The position numbers and the translations under genes are program-made. Source: Desulfobacteraceae bacterium (GTDB taxonomy: Bacteria > Desulfobacterota > DSM-4660 > Desulfatiglandales > Desulfatiglandaceae). Taken from it: DNA of 31,040 bases. Location: assembly GCA_020349865.1 (NCBI GenBank), contig CP070700.1:3482549-3513588 (forward strand), given 5' to 3'. The notes beneath the pieces were generated by a model. It had not been told where the DNA came from. It worked only from the letters and a program-made list of their open reading frames with translations, and made no database searches. This document shows positions 1 to 8,354 of this stretch, one piece after another (position 1 is the first letter of the stretch; each line of letters begins with the position of its first letter).

Positions 1-48
1 TGATTTTGATCCTCACCATATAGGTAATATGCCTGCGGGTCAAAATCA
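1..48. repeat. Inverted repeat cut by the window edge
   Basis: Bases 1-12 and 37-48 form an inverted repeat (TGATTTTGA pairs with TCAAAATCA, plus a CC/GG pair nearer the loop) with a 24-base loop. The left arm starts exactly at base 1, so the palindrome may extend beyond the window; bases 49-110 would then be the rest of its right arm. It lies downstream of yvcK and could be a repeat element or a transcript end. The rest of 49-298 shows no gene I can support. Confidence 0.45.
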
Positions 49-298
49 CTCCAACTTCGCTTTAAACACAAGGCTTTCTGCGCCTCGCTACGATACTTGG
101 TGCAAGATTCAGGTATAAAATATTGATTTAGGGTCCGTAGAAAGAGGGGGCGTTGGTTCTTTAAACTAAAACAGAATACATCTTCCGTTTTCATCATCAA
201 ATGGTGATTTGGGAGAAACATAGACGTTCTCTCTTTACACCTATGGAATTGAGCGAGACAAAACTGCAAGATGAACTTTTAAAAATTGGGATGCTGTA

Positions 299-1327
299 TT
301 ATAGATGTGTTGAATTTTCAAACAAAATTTCCCTGATAAGACTTGCAAGCTTTTTCGAGTTATGTCTTACTATGCCTCCTGAAATATCGAGGATATCGGA
401 AGCGTAAAGCCGACGATTGTCCAACCATTTGTCATTGCCATTAATTTCAACAAATTCCGCTTTTTGTTCCCTGTATTTCTCCAGTAAGTTTTTCTCTGGC
501 TTTCCCGTGTTATAGATTATTCCGTCAACCGGCCGATTGATGCACTCCTCAAGTTTACTAACAAAATCGCGCCCATTGAAATTATGGGTCTCGCCGAATT
601 TTGTCATGATGTTTAAACAATACAAGATTGATGCCCCGGTATTCTGGATCGCTTCCTTAACGCCAGGGACAATGAGATTTGTTAGAATACTGGTAAAAAG
701 ATCTCCCGGCCCGATAATAATGTAATCTGAATCATGGACGGCTTCAATTACCGGCGGATATACTGATATGTAATCGCTGTGGTGGGGTACCAGAAACACA
801 TCCCTTATCTTTTCGCGCTGCGTACCCCGGGGGATGTCAATTGCGGTTTGTCCGTAAATTCGGGTACCGTCCGTCAACTCTGCCACAAGCGTTGCCCTGT
901 CAACGGTAACGGGCAGGATAGTGCCGCAGACATCTAAAATTTCGGCAAGGGCCTGAACAGCGGAGGGAAAGCTGCCCGTGTACTGAGAAAGCATGGTAAG
1001 GAGCATGTTGCCGGCATTATGTCCCAAAAGGCGTCTGTCGTTAACAAAACGTTTAAGTAAGATATTTCGGGCTATCTCTTGATAGGGAGAGAGAGCAAGG
1101 ACACACTTCAGAACATCACCCGGGGGAAGTATCCCGAGCTCATCGCGTAACCTGCCTGTACTGCCTCCGCTGTCAACCATTGAAACCACCGCCGTGATTT
1201 CAACCTCCTCCAGGTGTTTAAGGCCTGACAGCAAGGCGAACTGCCCGCTTCCACCGCCGATTGTGACAATTTTCTGTTTTTGATGTTTCATGGCTTCATT
1301 GTCATTAAAGCTCCGAATTAATATCAT
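299..1327 (-). CDS. yvcK: YvcK/CofD-like gluconeogenesis factor family protein
   Basis: 342 residues. The N-terminal Rossmann-type loop (GGGSGQFALLSGL), the VVSMVDSGGSTGRLR segment and GILPPGDVLKCVLAL are hallmarks of the YvcK/YbhK branch of the CofD (2-phospho-lactate transferase-like) fold. Family knowledge: YvcK proteins bind UDP-sugars such as UDP-GlcNAc and are needed for cell-wall precursor balance on gluconeogenic carbon sources; catalysis is not established. Other family segments are the HNAGNMLL stretch, IIIGPGDLFTSILTNL and the YNTGKPE region. It is the last gene of a five-gene minus-strand operon that includes glmM and a NagB-like deaminase, which fits UDP-GlcNAc sensing. The chosen ATG lies three bases after the HAD stop, but the AGGA before it abuts the ATG; the ATG at 1291, next to the conserved core, is an alternative start. 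Confidence 0.9.
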   Translation of the reverse strand: MILIRSFNDNEAMKHQKQKIVTIGGGSGQFALLSGLKHLEEVEITAVVSMVDSGGSTGRLRDELGILPPGDVLKCVLALSPYQEIARNILLKRFVNDRRLLGHNAGNMLLTMLSQYTGSFPSAVQALAEILDVCGTILPVTVDRATLVAELTDGTRIYGQTAIDIPRGTQREKIRDVFLVPHHSDYISVYPPVIEAVHDSDYIIIGPGDLFTSILTNLIVPGVKEAIQNTGASILYCLNIMTKFGETHNFNGRDFVSKLEECINRPVDGIIYNTGKPEKNLLEKYREQKAEFVEINGNDKWLDNRRLYASDILDISGGIVRHNSKKLASLIREILFENSTHL

Positions 1328-1330
1328 TCC

Positions 1331-2140
1331 TTACAGGTTTTTTTCAATGTCAAGTATAAGTCTTTCAAGTTCCAGTAAACTTTCAATCGTATAAGCGGGT
1401 TTCATTAATGTCATAATCTCTTTTTTAGAATAATTTTTAATAAAGTATGTCTTCATTGCTTCTAGTTTAAAGGCGTTTTCAAAAGCCCCTTCAAGGGTTT
1501 CATTTGAATGTTGTCCTCTATTTATTTTTACTGTAATCATCCCAAGCCTATTTGCCCCAAAAATGTCCTCCCAATAACGATCTCCGACCATAAGGGCACA
1601 GGGAAATTGATAGCCGATGTCTTTTTGCGACTGAAGCCAAAGATATGGAAAAGGCTTGGCCTTTATTTTATCATTTGTAGAATAAAAGTAGTGCCCCTGG
1701 ACCTTCAGCTCTTCATCGTATTTGGAGAAAAAATGGTTCAAGCCCAACCTAACGATCTTGCCCGCCTGTTTCAAGGGTGGGCCATTGGAAATGATAGCCA
1801 GAGGATACTTTTTGTACAAAACACTTAGGGCAAGATTGGTTTCAGGAGCGCTGGTCATAGTCCCGATTTTACAATCCCAGTATTTCTCTATACCCGCGGC
1901 AATAATCAGAGGATCATATTTCTTATTGAAATAAAAGCATAATTCATTGAAATGATTTTTTGCATTTGAATTAAGAAAGCGAATTTCAATTAGCTTTTGC
2001 AATGCCTCCTCAAGGCCTGCTTTCAGCCCTGTTTGCATCATTACCTTGACAGACATACGAAGGGCCGTTTCCAGGAACTCGGCAGGGATATAAAGAACTG
2101 AATCAAGATCGAAATTGATACATTCTATTTTTCTTTTCAT
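1331..2140 (-). CDS. HAD-superfamily hydrolase
   Basis: About 269 residues from the ATG at 2140; a TTG two codons upstream (2146) is a possible alternative. HAD motif I is seen as FDLD (D11 nucleophile, D13), but the usual DGT is replaced by DSV. Motif II-like IISNGPP, a later Lys-rich stretch (NDKIKAKPFP) and motif III/IV MVGDRYWEDIFGA are all present. This supports a phosphatase or phosphohydrolase of the haloacid dehalogenase fold; the substrate is unknown. The gene sits 11 bases after the NagB-like gene and 3 bases before yvcK, so translational coupling is likely, and the setting suggests a sugar phosphate substrate (inference). Confidence 0.8.
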   Translation of the reverse strand: MKRKIECINFDLDSVLYIPAEFLETALRMSVKVMMQTGLKAGLEEALQKLIEIRFLNSNAKNHFNELCFYFNKKYDPLIIAAGIEKYWDCKIGTMTSAPETNLALSVLYKKYPLAIISNGPPLKQAGKIVRLGLNHFFSKYDEELKVQGHYFYSTNDKIKAKPFPYLWLQSQKDIGYQFPCALMVGDRYWEDIFGANRLGMITVKINRGQHSNETLEGAFENAFKLEAMKTYFIKNYSKKEIMTLMKPAYTIESLLELERLILDIEKNL

Positions 2141-2151
2141 TAGCAATAATT

Positions 2152-3108
2152 CTATGAAAGGTCTTGAATTTTCGTTTTTTTACGACCAAACGCCTTTTTA
2201 TTGGAAATTAATTGCCGTCCAACGACTTTATCCACAACATAGATCAAATTGCCGCCTTTTTCTGCATATTTCTGTCCGTAGGAAATGGGGATATTAGGGG
2301 TCAGGTCTCCAAGCAGGGACTCGGCTACTGGTTCGATCTTTCGTTTGCCGCTGGCAAGAAGTACCACGGTCCTTGCCTGGTAGATCAGTTCGGCGCCCAT
2401 GCTGACAGCGTACCGGGGTGATTCTTTCTTTGAGCGAAAATGACCGTCAGCTACGGCATTGAGCACCGTGTTATCATCCAGTTTAATAAGTAGGACTTTG
2501 CTGCCTTTAAAGGGAATGCCCGATTCGTGGAATCCCACATGGCCGTGACCGCCAACGCCGATGACCTGTAAATCAATGCCGCCGGCCTTTTTGATTTGCC
2601 TCGCATAGCCATCCAGTATTGTCTTTCGGATCCAGGCAAGATATTCAGAAGAGGCGCCTGAGATGACGACCGCCCTGCCAGATTCGCTACCTGCCTCTCG
2701 CCAAGCCTCCGGATGGTCCTTCAACTCGCGCATCAATCTCTTTTGGTCGATCAGAGAACCGCAGGGCACATTAGCTTCAATGAACTTATCCTTAAGAAGG
2801 CCAAAAAACTCCTGTATCATAAAGTAACAATAGCTTTCGGGGTGCATGACCCGTTCTTGTGGGTTTTCCCCGGGGAGGCCCACATATTCATCCAGATTAA
2901 AACTGCGTATGCGGGCGCTGTCAAACTCACCGGAATTGGCCGCTTTTACCAGTCGCTTGTACATACCGGTCGGAGAGCTTCCGGTTGCCAGCCCAAGCAC
3001 ATATTCTTTTTTTTTACGCTGGGTTTGAATGATATCTTTCCTGACAATATCTCCCGCAACTTTGCTCATATGTTCGTAATTCCTTGTCACCAAAACTTTG
3101 ATTGGCAT
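2152..3108 (-). CDS. Glucosamine-6-phosphate deaminase family protein (NagB-like)
   Basis: 318 residues, longer than the usual ~240-270 for NagB. Motifs of the NagB/6-phosphogluconolactonase fold are clear: GLATGSSPTGMYKRL (phosphate loop), FNLDEYVGL (catalytic Asp) and GVGGHGHVGFHESGIPF. In that last motif the usual GxDGHIAFNE reads GHGHVGFHE, so the active-site His and Glu are kept and the Asp/Asn position is His. Family role: glucosamine-6-phosphate to fructose-6-phosphate plus ammonia. An insertion at about residues 130-175 and a basic tail account for the extra length. The start has a good ribosome site (AAGGAG, 3117-3122 region). It sits directly after glmM in the operon, so it probably sets amino-sugar flux; exact specificity is uncertain because of the divergent motif. 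Confidence 0.82.
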   Translation of the reverse strand: MPIKVLVTRNYEHMSKVAGDIVRKDIIQTQRKKKEYVLGLATGSSPTGMYKRLVKAANSGEFDSARIRSFNLDEYVGLPGENPQERVMHPESYCYFMIQEFFGLLKDKFIEANVPCGSLIDQKRLMRELKDHPEAWREAGSESGRAVVISGASSEYLAWIRKTILDGYARQIKKAGGIDLQVIGVGGHGHVGFHESGIPFKGSKVLLIKLDDNTVLNAVADGHFRSKKESPRYAVSMGAELIYQARTVVLLASGKRKIEPVAESLLGDLTPNIPISYGQKYAEKGGNLIYVVDKVVGRQLISNKKAFGRKKTKIQDLS

Positions 3109-3182
3109 TCATTATCTCCTTGTTAAAACTAAAGTCGTCAGATTTTATGATGATATTCAGCGAAGCCTCGCCATATTAATGA

Positions 3183-4532
3183 TCAACCGATGGCGGTCTT
3201 TACCGCTTCGACTATCTGTTTGCAGCATTTTTCGGTAATTTCATCGCTCTGCCCCTCGACCATGACCCTGCACATGTTCTGAGTGCCGGAATAGCGAACC
3301 AGTACACGACCCTGGTCGCCCAGTTCAGTTTCAACCTGGCTGATCGCTTCGACTACCTGTGGCAATGTGGAGATTTCCGGTTTGCTCTTGACTTCAACAT
3401 TTATAAGCGCCTGGGGGTAAATGTCCATCATGGCGGCCAGCTCGGAAAGGGGTTTCCCTTCCTTTATCATGGCGGCAACTAATTGCATGGCCGTGAGTAC
3501 GCCGTCTCCTGTAGTGTGGTGGTCTAAGAAAATCAGGTGACCCGACTCTTCTCCCCCGATCACCGCTCCCATCTTTTGCATATCCTCCAAAACATAACGA
3601 TCCCCCACCTTGGAGGCATGGTAGTTGAAGCCATATTTTTTGCAGGCAAGGGTGAGGCCAAGATTGCTCATCACGGTGCTGACAAGAAGGTCGTTACGTA
3701 ATCTGCCCTCGTCTTTAAGTACTTTAGCACAAATAACAAGGATCTGATCACCGGTAATAGTATGTCCTTTTTCATCCACGGCGATCAGGCGATCACCGTC
3801 ACCATCAAAGGCGAGGCCAATGTTTGCGCCGGTTTCCACCACCAATTTTTCAAGGCTCTGGGTATGCTGGGATCCGCAATTGTCGTTGATGTTGAGGCCG
3901 TCAGGATTATTGTGAATAACCGTAACATCGGCTCCCAGTTCTGTAAACGCGGCTGGACCCACCTTGTAGGTGGCGCCATTAGCCGTATCAAGGACGATCT
4001 TCATACTTTCCATTGAAAGATGCCGGGGAAAGGTGTTTTTAAGGAATACGATGTACCGGCCTGGTGCATCTTCCATGCGGTAAGAGCGACCCATATCTTT
4101 GGCAGGCGGCACCATTTCAGGTAGCTTACCGTTCATCATGAGGTCTTCTATCTCCTCTTCCTGTTCGTCGGAGAGTTTAAAACCGCTGCCTGAAAATATC
4201 TTTACGCCGTTATCCTGAAAAGGGTTATGTGACGCAGAAATGACGATACCTGCATCGGCACGCATACTTTCCGCAATAAAAGCGATGCCGGGAGTGGGAA
4301 GCACACGGACAAGATAAGAGATGCCTCCCATCGAACTGATACCCGCTTCGAGCGAACTCTCCAGCATATACCCGGAAATGCGGGTGTCTTTGCCGATGAT
4401 CACCCGGGTCTTATGTCCGGGTTTCTTGAATATTTTGGCCACTGCCTGACCAACAGAAAACGCGACCCCCGCATCCATCGGATAACGGTTGGCCTCTCCT
4501 CTGATTCCGTCTGTGCCGAATAGTTTGCCCAT
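3183..4532 (-). CDS. glmM: Phosphoglucosamine mutase GlmM
   Basis: 449 residues, the normal length for GlmM. It interconverts glucosamine-6-phosphate and glucosamine-1-phosphate, the committed step to UDP-GlcNAc for peptidoglycan and LPS. Seen directly: FGTDGIRG at the N terminus; the phosphoserine loop ISASHNPFQDNG with S101 as the catalytic serine; the metal loop DGDGDR; the sugar-binding GEESGH; and the C-terminal phosphate-binding RYSGTQN. The ATG is preceded by AGGAGG. Activity normally requires phosphorylation of the catalytic Ser. It lies 25 bases after the beta-helix gene and 74 bases before the NagB-like gene, within one operon. RYSGTQNM (rather than the common RxSGTEPx) is a small variation in the last motif. 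Confidence 0.96.
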   Translation of the reverse strand: MGKLFGTDGIRGEANRYPMDAGVAFSVGQAVAKIFKKPGHKTRVIIGKDTRISGYMLESSLEAGISSMGGISYLVRVLPTPGIAFIAESMRADAGIVISASHNPFQDNGVKIFSGSGFKLSDEQEEEIEDLMMNGKLPEMVPPAKDMGRSYRMEDAPGRYIVFLKNTFPRHLSMESMKIVLDTANGATYKVGPAAFTELGADVTVIHNNPDGLNINDNCGSQHTQSLEKLVVETGANIGLAFDGDGDRLIAVDEKGHTITGDQILVICAKVLKDEGRLRNDLLVSTVMSNLGLTLACKKYGFNYHASKVGDRYVLEDMQKMGAVIGGEESGHLIFLDHHTTGDGVLTAMQLVAAMIKEGKPLSELAAMMDIYPQALINVEVKSKPEISTLPQVVEAISQVETELGDQGRVLVRYSGTQNMCRVMVEGQSDEITEKCCKQIVEAVKTAIG

Positions 4533-4557
4533 AGATTATTCCTCCTTGTTGAGGATG

Positions 4558-5865
4558 TTAGCGGCGATTTTTTTTAAAAAGGCCTAATAATGGTAGTATC
4601 TCTTTTGTCCGAAGGCAAAGCTCATTGATTATTCTGTCAAGCCATCGCGTGCCCTGCTGCGATATCGACCCGGCAAGGCTTTGAACAACATCTATATAAT
4701 TTCCTCCATGGTCTTTGCTGTGGGCATGAAACCCGTCAAGAAAACGGTTGCGAAGGTCCACACCCGTCTTGGATATGATTTCGGAATTGAAGAGTTCAAC
4801 AACTTGCGTGATGTTATTGCAAAACTCCCGTTTACCCGATGTTGATGTGCCCGATTCTTTTTTCCCAAGGGATAAGGCTATATTGTTCGCCATGGCTGTG
4901 AGCCTCTTGATGCGTTCCTCTTTAGCCAATATTATTTTGTCGAGCGCTCCGATATAAATAAGCTCGCCGAACTCTTGCCTGCGGAAAAACGGATGTCTTA
5001 CATGAATATACCATTGTTCCAATGACATGAGATTTGCCAGGTAGATTATATTGTTTTCCACCACGCGGGAAATTCGAGGGTATGACCTTGGAATGAAGTC
5101 GACAATTTTTCCGCGGTGGGTTTTCCCGATTATTAATTTGTTGTCCCTGGTTACATCATTTCTAAGAATTGTGCCTGCGGCCACTATGTTGCCGTAACCC
5201 ATCCGCACAGGCCCTACCATGCCTCCCTGACCGCCAAGGAAAATGGATGGCTGGTTGAGCATAACACCCCTTGGGACATCACCTATGAGGGAGGCGGTCG
5301 TTTTATCGCTGTCAGGAGTGAAATTGAAATGGATGTATGCGCTGCCCACTTCGCTGTGGTCTTTACGGCTGGTTCCACCCGCCATGAGACAATCACAAAA
5401 GTTGATCAGACTGCCGAGGGTTACGAACGGGAACAGGATTGTCTGTTTTATCCCCACGCAGTGGGCACCGTTGGCCTGTTCCTCTAAGATGCATCCGTCA
5501 CGTACGTGTGCGCCGGAGGCCATATTGGCTTTCTCCAGGAAAACCGCCTTTTTGAAATACCCCGCCTTGAGTTCAACGTTGGGGCCGAGTTGACAGTTCT
5601 CGATTGTTACAGGGCCTTCATAGCCGATCCGTGCTCCGCCGGAGATGACCGTTTCCTCGCCATAGATGCGGCATCCCGGATAAATCTTGACCCTGTTGCC
5701 TGATATATTATCTGTTTTCACCTCATCGCCAATGTCGAGAGACAGTGGATTGGGGATTTCTACTCCTTTTTCGAGCAACTTGATAATCTTATCCTTTGAC
5801 CTGGGTTTTAATTCCACCCCTCCCTCCTCTGAAGCAAATGCTGGCCTCAAATAAAAAACTGACAT
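4558..5865 (-). CDS. Left-handed beta-helix protein, GlmU-acyltransferase-like
   Basis: 435 residues with no obvious nucleotidyltransferase (GxGxR) head. Residues ~45-245 carry hexapeptide-type repeats ([LIV]-G-x4) such as ARIGYEGPVTIENCQLGPNV and RMGYGNIVAAGTIL, typical of left-handed beta-helix acyltransferases and of the C-terminal half of GlmU-like sugar nucleotidyltransferases. A HFNFTPDSDK segment resembles the GlmU acetyl-CoA/substrate loop. Residues ~280-435 are mainly helical and unrecognised. As first gene of the operon with GlmM, NagB-like and YvcK, a role in UDP-amino-sugar formation or as a regulatory scaffold is plausible, but the reaction is unknown. The start is chosen by position; the ribosome site before the ATG is weak. 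Confidence 0.72.
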   Translation of the reverse strand: MSVFYLRPAFASEEGGVELKPRSKDKIIKLLEKGVEIPNPLSLDIGDEVKTDNISGNRVKIYPGCRIYGEETVISGGARIGYEGPVTIENCQLGPNVELKAGYFKKAVFLEKANMASGAHVRDGCILEEQANGAHCVGIKQTILFPFVTLGSLINFCDCLMAGGTSRKDHSEVGSAYIHFNFTPDSDKTTASLIGDVPRGVMLNQPSIFLGGQGGMVGPVRMGYGNIVAAGTILRNDVTRDNKLIIGKTHRGKIVDFIPRSYPRISRVVENNIIYLANLMSLEQWYIHVRHPFFRRQEFGELIYIGALDKIILAKEERIKRLTAMANNIALSLGKKESGTSTSGKREFCNNITQVVELFNSEIISKTGVDLRNRFLDGFHAHSKDHGGNYIDVVQSLAGSISQQGTRWLDRIINELCLRTKEILPLLGLFKKNRR

Positions 5866-6282
5866 TTGCTCTATATATTTAGTGTATTTTTTTGCCCCTG
5901 TTTAGCGGTATGCCTTTCGCAGACTGGACCATGAAGCCGAATTGGCAAACAACAGTGAGTGATAAAAAGTAATAAAAAACTGCTTTTTTTGACCTGTAAT
6001 TATAATGGAATTTGGCTTATGTGTCAATAATGGATCTCCCTAATGATGCCGTGGTAGGTCGTTTTGGTATGAGTGGAAGTGTGATAATCGCAGGAAATCG
6101 ATCACTCTGAGGTCATGATCTTTGGCATATAAGATAGTCGTTCGACACGGAGTCTATCGACAGGTTATCAACGCCAAAACCAGGACCGGCATAAATGGCA
6201 AATTCCCATTGAAAAACTCGCCAGTCACAAGGGTTAAGGCAAAATCAGTACGGTGAAGGTTTTTGCACTATCGTAGCAAAAA
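5866..6282. other. Gene-free interval upstream of the amino-sugar operon
   Basis: 417 bases between two minus-strand genes. Apart from the promoter at 5999-6027 and its ~125-base leader, I see no ORF with coding character, no strong hairpin and no repeat. The part from 6030 to 6282 (downstream of the DUF72 gene in its reading direction) shows nothing I can name. Confidence 0.5.
5999..6027 (-). promoter_or_regulatory. Consensus sigma-70 promoter of the amino-sugar operon
   Basis: On the minus strand a perfect -35 TTGACA (6022-6027) and a perfect -10 TATAAT (5999-6004) are separated by exactly 17 bases. Transcription would start near 5992, about 125 bases before the ATG at 5865, and read into the beta-helix, glmM, NagB-like, HAD and yvcK genes. 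This is the best promoter match in the window. Confidence 0.85.
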
Positions 6283-7335
6283 TCAATGATCGGCAAGAAA
6301 TTCCTTCACAACCTTCTGTGCGATGATCGGGGCGTTGCCACCCGCACGGTTATTGATAATGACGTTGATGTGTGTGTCATCTGCAATAGCCGTTCGCATG
6401 ATAGCGACTGTTTCATCCACCATTTGCGGATTCAACATACCGTCCACCAGGGTGCTGAAGGGGTGAGCTCTGGCGTAAGCATCTTCATAACGCATGCCTC
6501 GAGGGGTCATAAGTCGGATGACGGAGCGCTTGCCCGCATTCAGAAACCTTCGGCCGGAAAGGCTAAGCTGCCGGGCCAGCGAAGGGAGCCAGGTCCAGTG
6601 GGAGAGCACCTGTCCTACGCCGTGCTTTTCAAGGACGTCAAAGACAGGATCGGTCAACAGTGTTTCGGTTCTAAGCTCTACGTGATAGCGCGTATCCTTT
6701 GGGATGGCGCTGAAAAAGGTATCAAGTTCCCCTGCAAACTCTCTAGGGGAGGGACGATCCTGTTTGCGCTGGTATTCCTGCTCAAAAATCAGGCCGTCAA
6801 GCCAGGCAGCTAAAAGCCCAAGGGCGGGTTCATAAAACTGGCGGGTAAAGATCTCCGGCTTGAGATATTCTTCGTTCTCAATATGTTTGCCCTTCCGCCA
6901 CAGTCTTTTCGCAAAGACAGCCTCCGGCACCTTGAGGATCAAGCGGTCCGTTTTATTGAGATATTGGGTGTAGGTCCTAAGCACATGGAGGTTCTGGGTG
7001 GCCTTTCCAACCTTGTCCAGCAGGGGCCGATAAAAGGTAAAGTCCAGTTCGAGGACACGGAAATGCCGGAAGTACTCTTCCACACTTTCCACGGGAAGCA
7101 CTTCCTCCACAAAGGTCTTACCACCGACCGTCTTGGAGCGACGGCTTATCTTATTGGCATATCGCCCGCCTGAATATATCTGCCCAATCCAACCTGCATA
7201 CCTGTCGCTCGCCGTTCCCACGAACACATTGGGATGCAGATCGCGGAATTGAAAATGCTGTATGTGTGAAGTGATTTGGTCTGACATGGTGCAAGGTACC
7301 AGGGGCATCAAGTCTTGCCGCCTGGGCATAGCCAT
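6283..7335 (-). CDS. DUF72 family protein (YecE-like TIM barrel)
   Basis: 350 residues. The opening VFVGTASDRYAGWIGQIYSGG, the VESVEEYFRHFRVLELDFTFYRPL segment, the RLILKVPEAVF strand and the NVIINNRAGGNAP end match the DUF72/YecE family, a TIM-barrel group of unknown biochemical function. Length is above the usual ~240-280 because of an insertion around residues 150-220. The start has AGGAG four bases upstream. A promoter-like pair lies just upstream (7360-7388), so it is probably transcribed alone. No functional link to neighbours is apparent. Confidence 0.85.
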   Translation of the reverse strand: MAMPRRQDLMPLVPCTMSDQITSHIQHFQFRDLHPNVFVGTASDRYAGWIGQIYSGGRYANKISRRSKTVGGKTFVEEVLPVESVEEYFRHFRVLELDFTFYRPLLDKVGKATQNLHVLRTYTQYLNKTDRLILKVPEAVFAKRLWRKGKHIENEEYLKPEIFTRQFYEPALGLLAAWLDGLIFEQEYQRKQDRPSPREFAGELDTFFSAIPKDTRYHVELRTETLLTDPVFDVLEKHGVGQVLSHWTWLPSLARQLSLSGRRFLNAGKRSVIRLMTPRGMRYEDAYARAHPFSTLVDGMLNPQMVDETVAIMRTAIADDTHINVIINNRAGGNAPIIAQKVVKEFLADH

Positions 7336-7359
7336 TGCTCCTAATCAACAATCTGTCTC

Positions 7360-7388
7360 ATAATACAATAATTATTGAATATAATCAA
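7360..7388 (-). promoter_or_regulatory. Putative sigma-70 promoter of the DUF72 gene
   Basis: Minus strand: TTGATT (7383-7388), 17-base spacer, TATTAT (7360-7365), about 25 bases upstream of the DUF72 ATG. The -35 matches four of six consensus bases and the -10 five of six. The surrounding DNA is AT-rich, which raises the chance of a random match. Confidence 0.5.
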
Positions 7389-7492
7389 AAAGTTCTATCT
7401 ACCCATTTTTCGCCTCACAATTCCGTGGACGGAACAGAGCTAATGTGAACAGTACCGAAAAGGTGCGAGAACGGCGCAGACCCATTGCATTT

Positions 7493-7909
7493 TCATCGCT
7501 CATTTTCTATATCCCCAGGCTGCACAAGCAGTGTGAGTCCACGGACACCTCGAACTCGCACGGCTTTTCCCTTCTCAATTGGGGGACTACGTTCCATTAC
7601 CTCGGCGTTCCACAACTCGCCGCGGATCTGAACGTAGCCCGAGGGAGCCAGCCGATCCTTCGCAATGCCTCGCACGCCGACCATGGAGTTCGCGCCTTGT
7701 GGGAGATCTTGATCATAGGCTCGCCAGACAAAGGGATATAAGATTGCGTCCTTGGCCACCCAAACGACGATGGAGCCCCAGACAATCCATGCGGGAAGAT
7801 CCACCCATTGCTGAACCAGGATGAGGATCAAGATCAGCAGTGCCAAGCCGGGCAGTTGGAGCAGTGTATATCTTAACAGAATGCGAGGTGAACATCTTCG
7901 GTTATTCAT
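7493..7909 (-). CDS. Small NfeD-like membrane protein
   Basis: 138 residues. Two membrane spans (about residues 12-32 and 38-58) are followed by a soluble region of ~75 residues with the NfeD C-terminal pattern: MVGVRGIAKDRLAPSGYVQIRGELWNAEV, then a basic turn and VRVRGVRGLTLLVQP. NfeD short forms have an OB-fold C-terminal domain and usually work with stomatin/SPFH partners in membrane quality control. No stomatin gene is adjacent here. The gene is separated from the DUF72 gene by 157 bases. Confidence 0.78.
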   Translation of the reverse strand: MNNRRCSPRILLRYTLLQLPGLALLILILILVQQWVDLPAWIVWGSIVVWVAKDAILYPFVWRAYDQDLPQGANSMVGVRGIAKDRLAPSGYVQIRGELWNAEVMERSPPIEKGKAVRVRGVRGLTLLVQPGDIENER

Positions 7910-8354
7910 GCTTATTTGTGACTTATAAGTATTTAACTGATAAGAGAATAATACCGTGTTCTAAATGTCCCAGTAAATGAAAAAGGGGGCGAAGTTGAAT
8001 ACATTGAATTCATGCTTAAATCATTAAAATACGATACTTTTTCAATATGGTCGACAATGTCCCCTTCCCCAGCAGGGAGGCGTAAAAGTAGAATGTAACT
8101 TGGCCAAAAAGATGTATTTTCAAGGCGACTAAATCCGAAATCGACCCGACTGAGCGGCACGACTTGAGCCATTCGGCCCCAAGACATGTAGACGAGCTCA
8201 AGTCGAGTCGCTCATGGCCGAGAGGCTCGCCGACAAGTCTCGTCGCAGGCCGAATATCAAAATACGAAAAAATATCAAAATAAACAAAAAAACTCTTTCA
8301 ACTTGTTATCTCTTTAAATGACTTAGCCCTGCCCTCCCCAGCGGGGTGGGTAAT
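7910..8354. other. Gene-free interval with hairpins
   Basis: 445 bases between two minus-strand genes. It holds a large imperfect hairpin (8151-8214) and a G/C-run hairpin near 8333-8351 (CCC-T-CCCC over GGGG-T-GGG) just past the MocR stop. The short reading frames on the minus strand here lack ribosome sites and recognisable sequence, so I do not call them genes. Confidence 0.5.
8151..8214. repeat. Imperfect 19-bp inverted repeat
   Basis: Arms 8151-8169 and 8196-8214 match at 16 of 19 positions (shared TGAGCG and CGACTTGAGC blocks) around a 26-base loop. There is no T-run after either arm, so it is a repeat or transcript-stabilising hairpin rather than a classical terminator. Confidence 0.6.

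Noticed and set aside
2713..3126. Plus-strand ORF of 137 codons opposite the NagB-like gene
   Set aside because: It has no ribosome site or domain-like sequence and lies antisense to a gene with clear NagB motifs.
6286..6813. Plus-strand ORF of 175 codons opposite the DUF72 gene
   Set aside because: Antisense to a well-supported family member, with no recognisable motif of its own.
8333..8351. Intrinsic terminator for the MocR gene
   Set aside because: The G/C-run hairpin has a T-T mismatch and no T-run in the direction of transcription, so it is described only within the gap.
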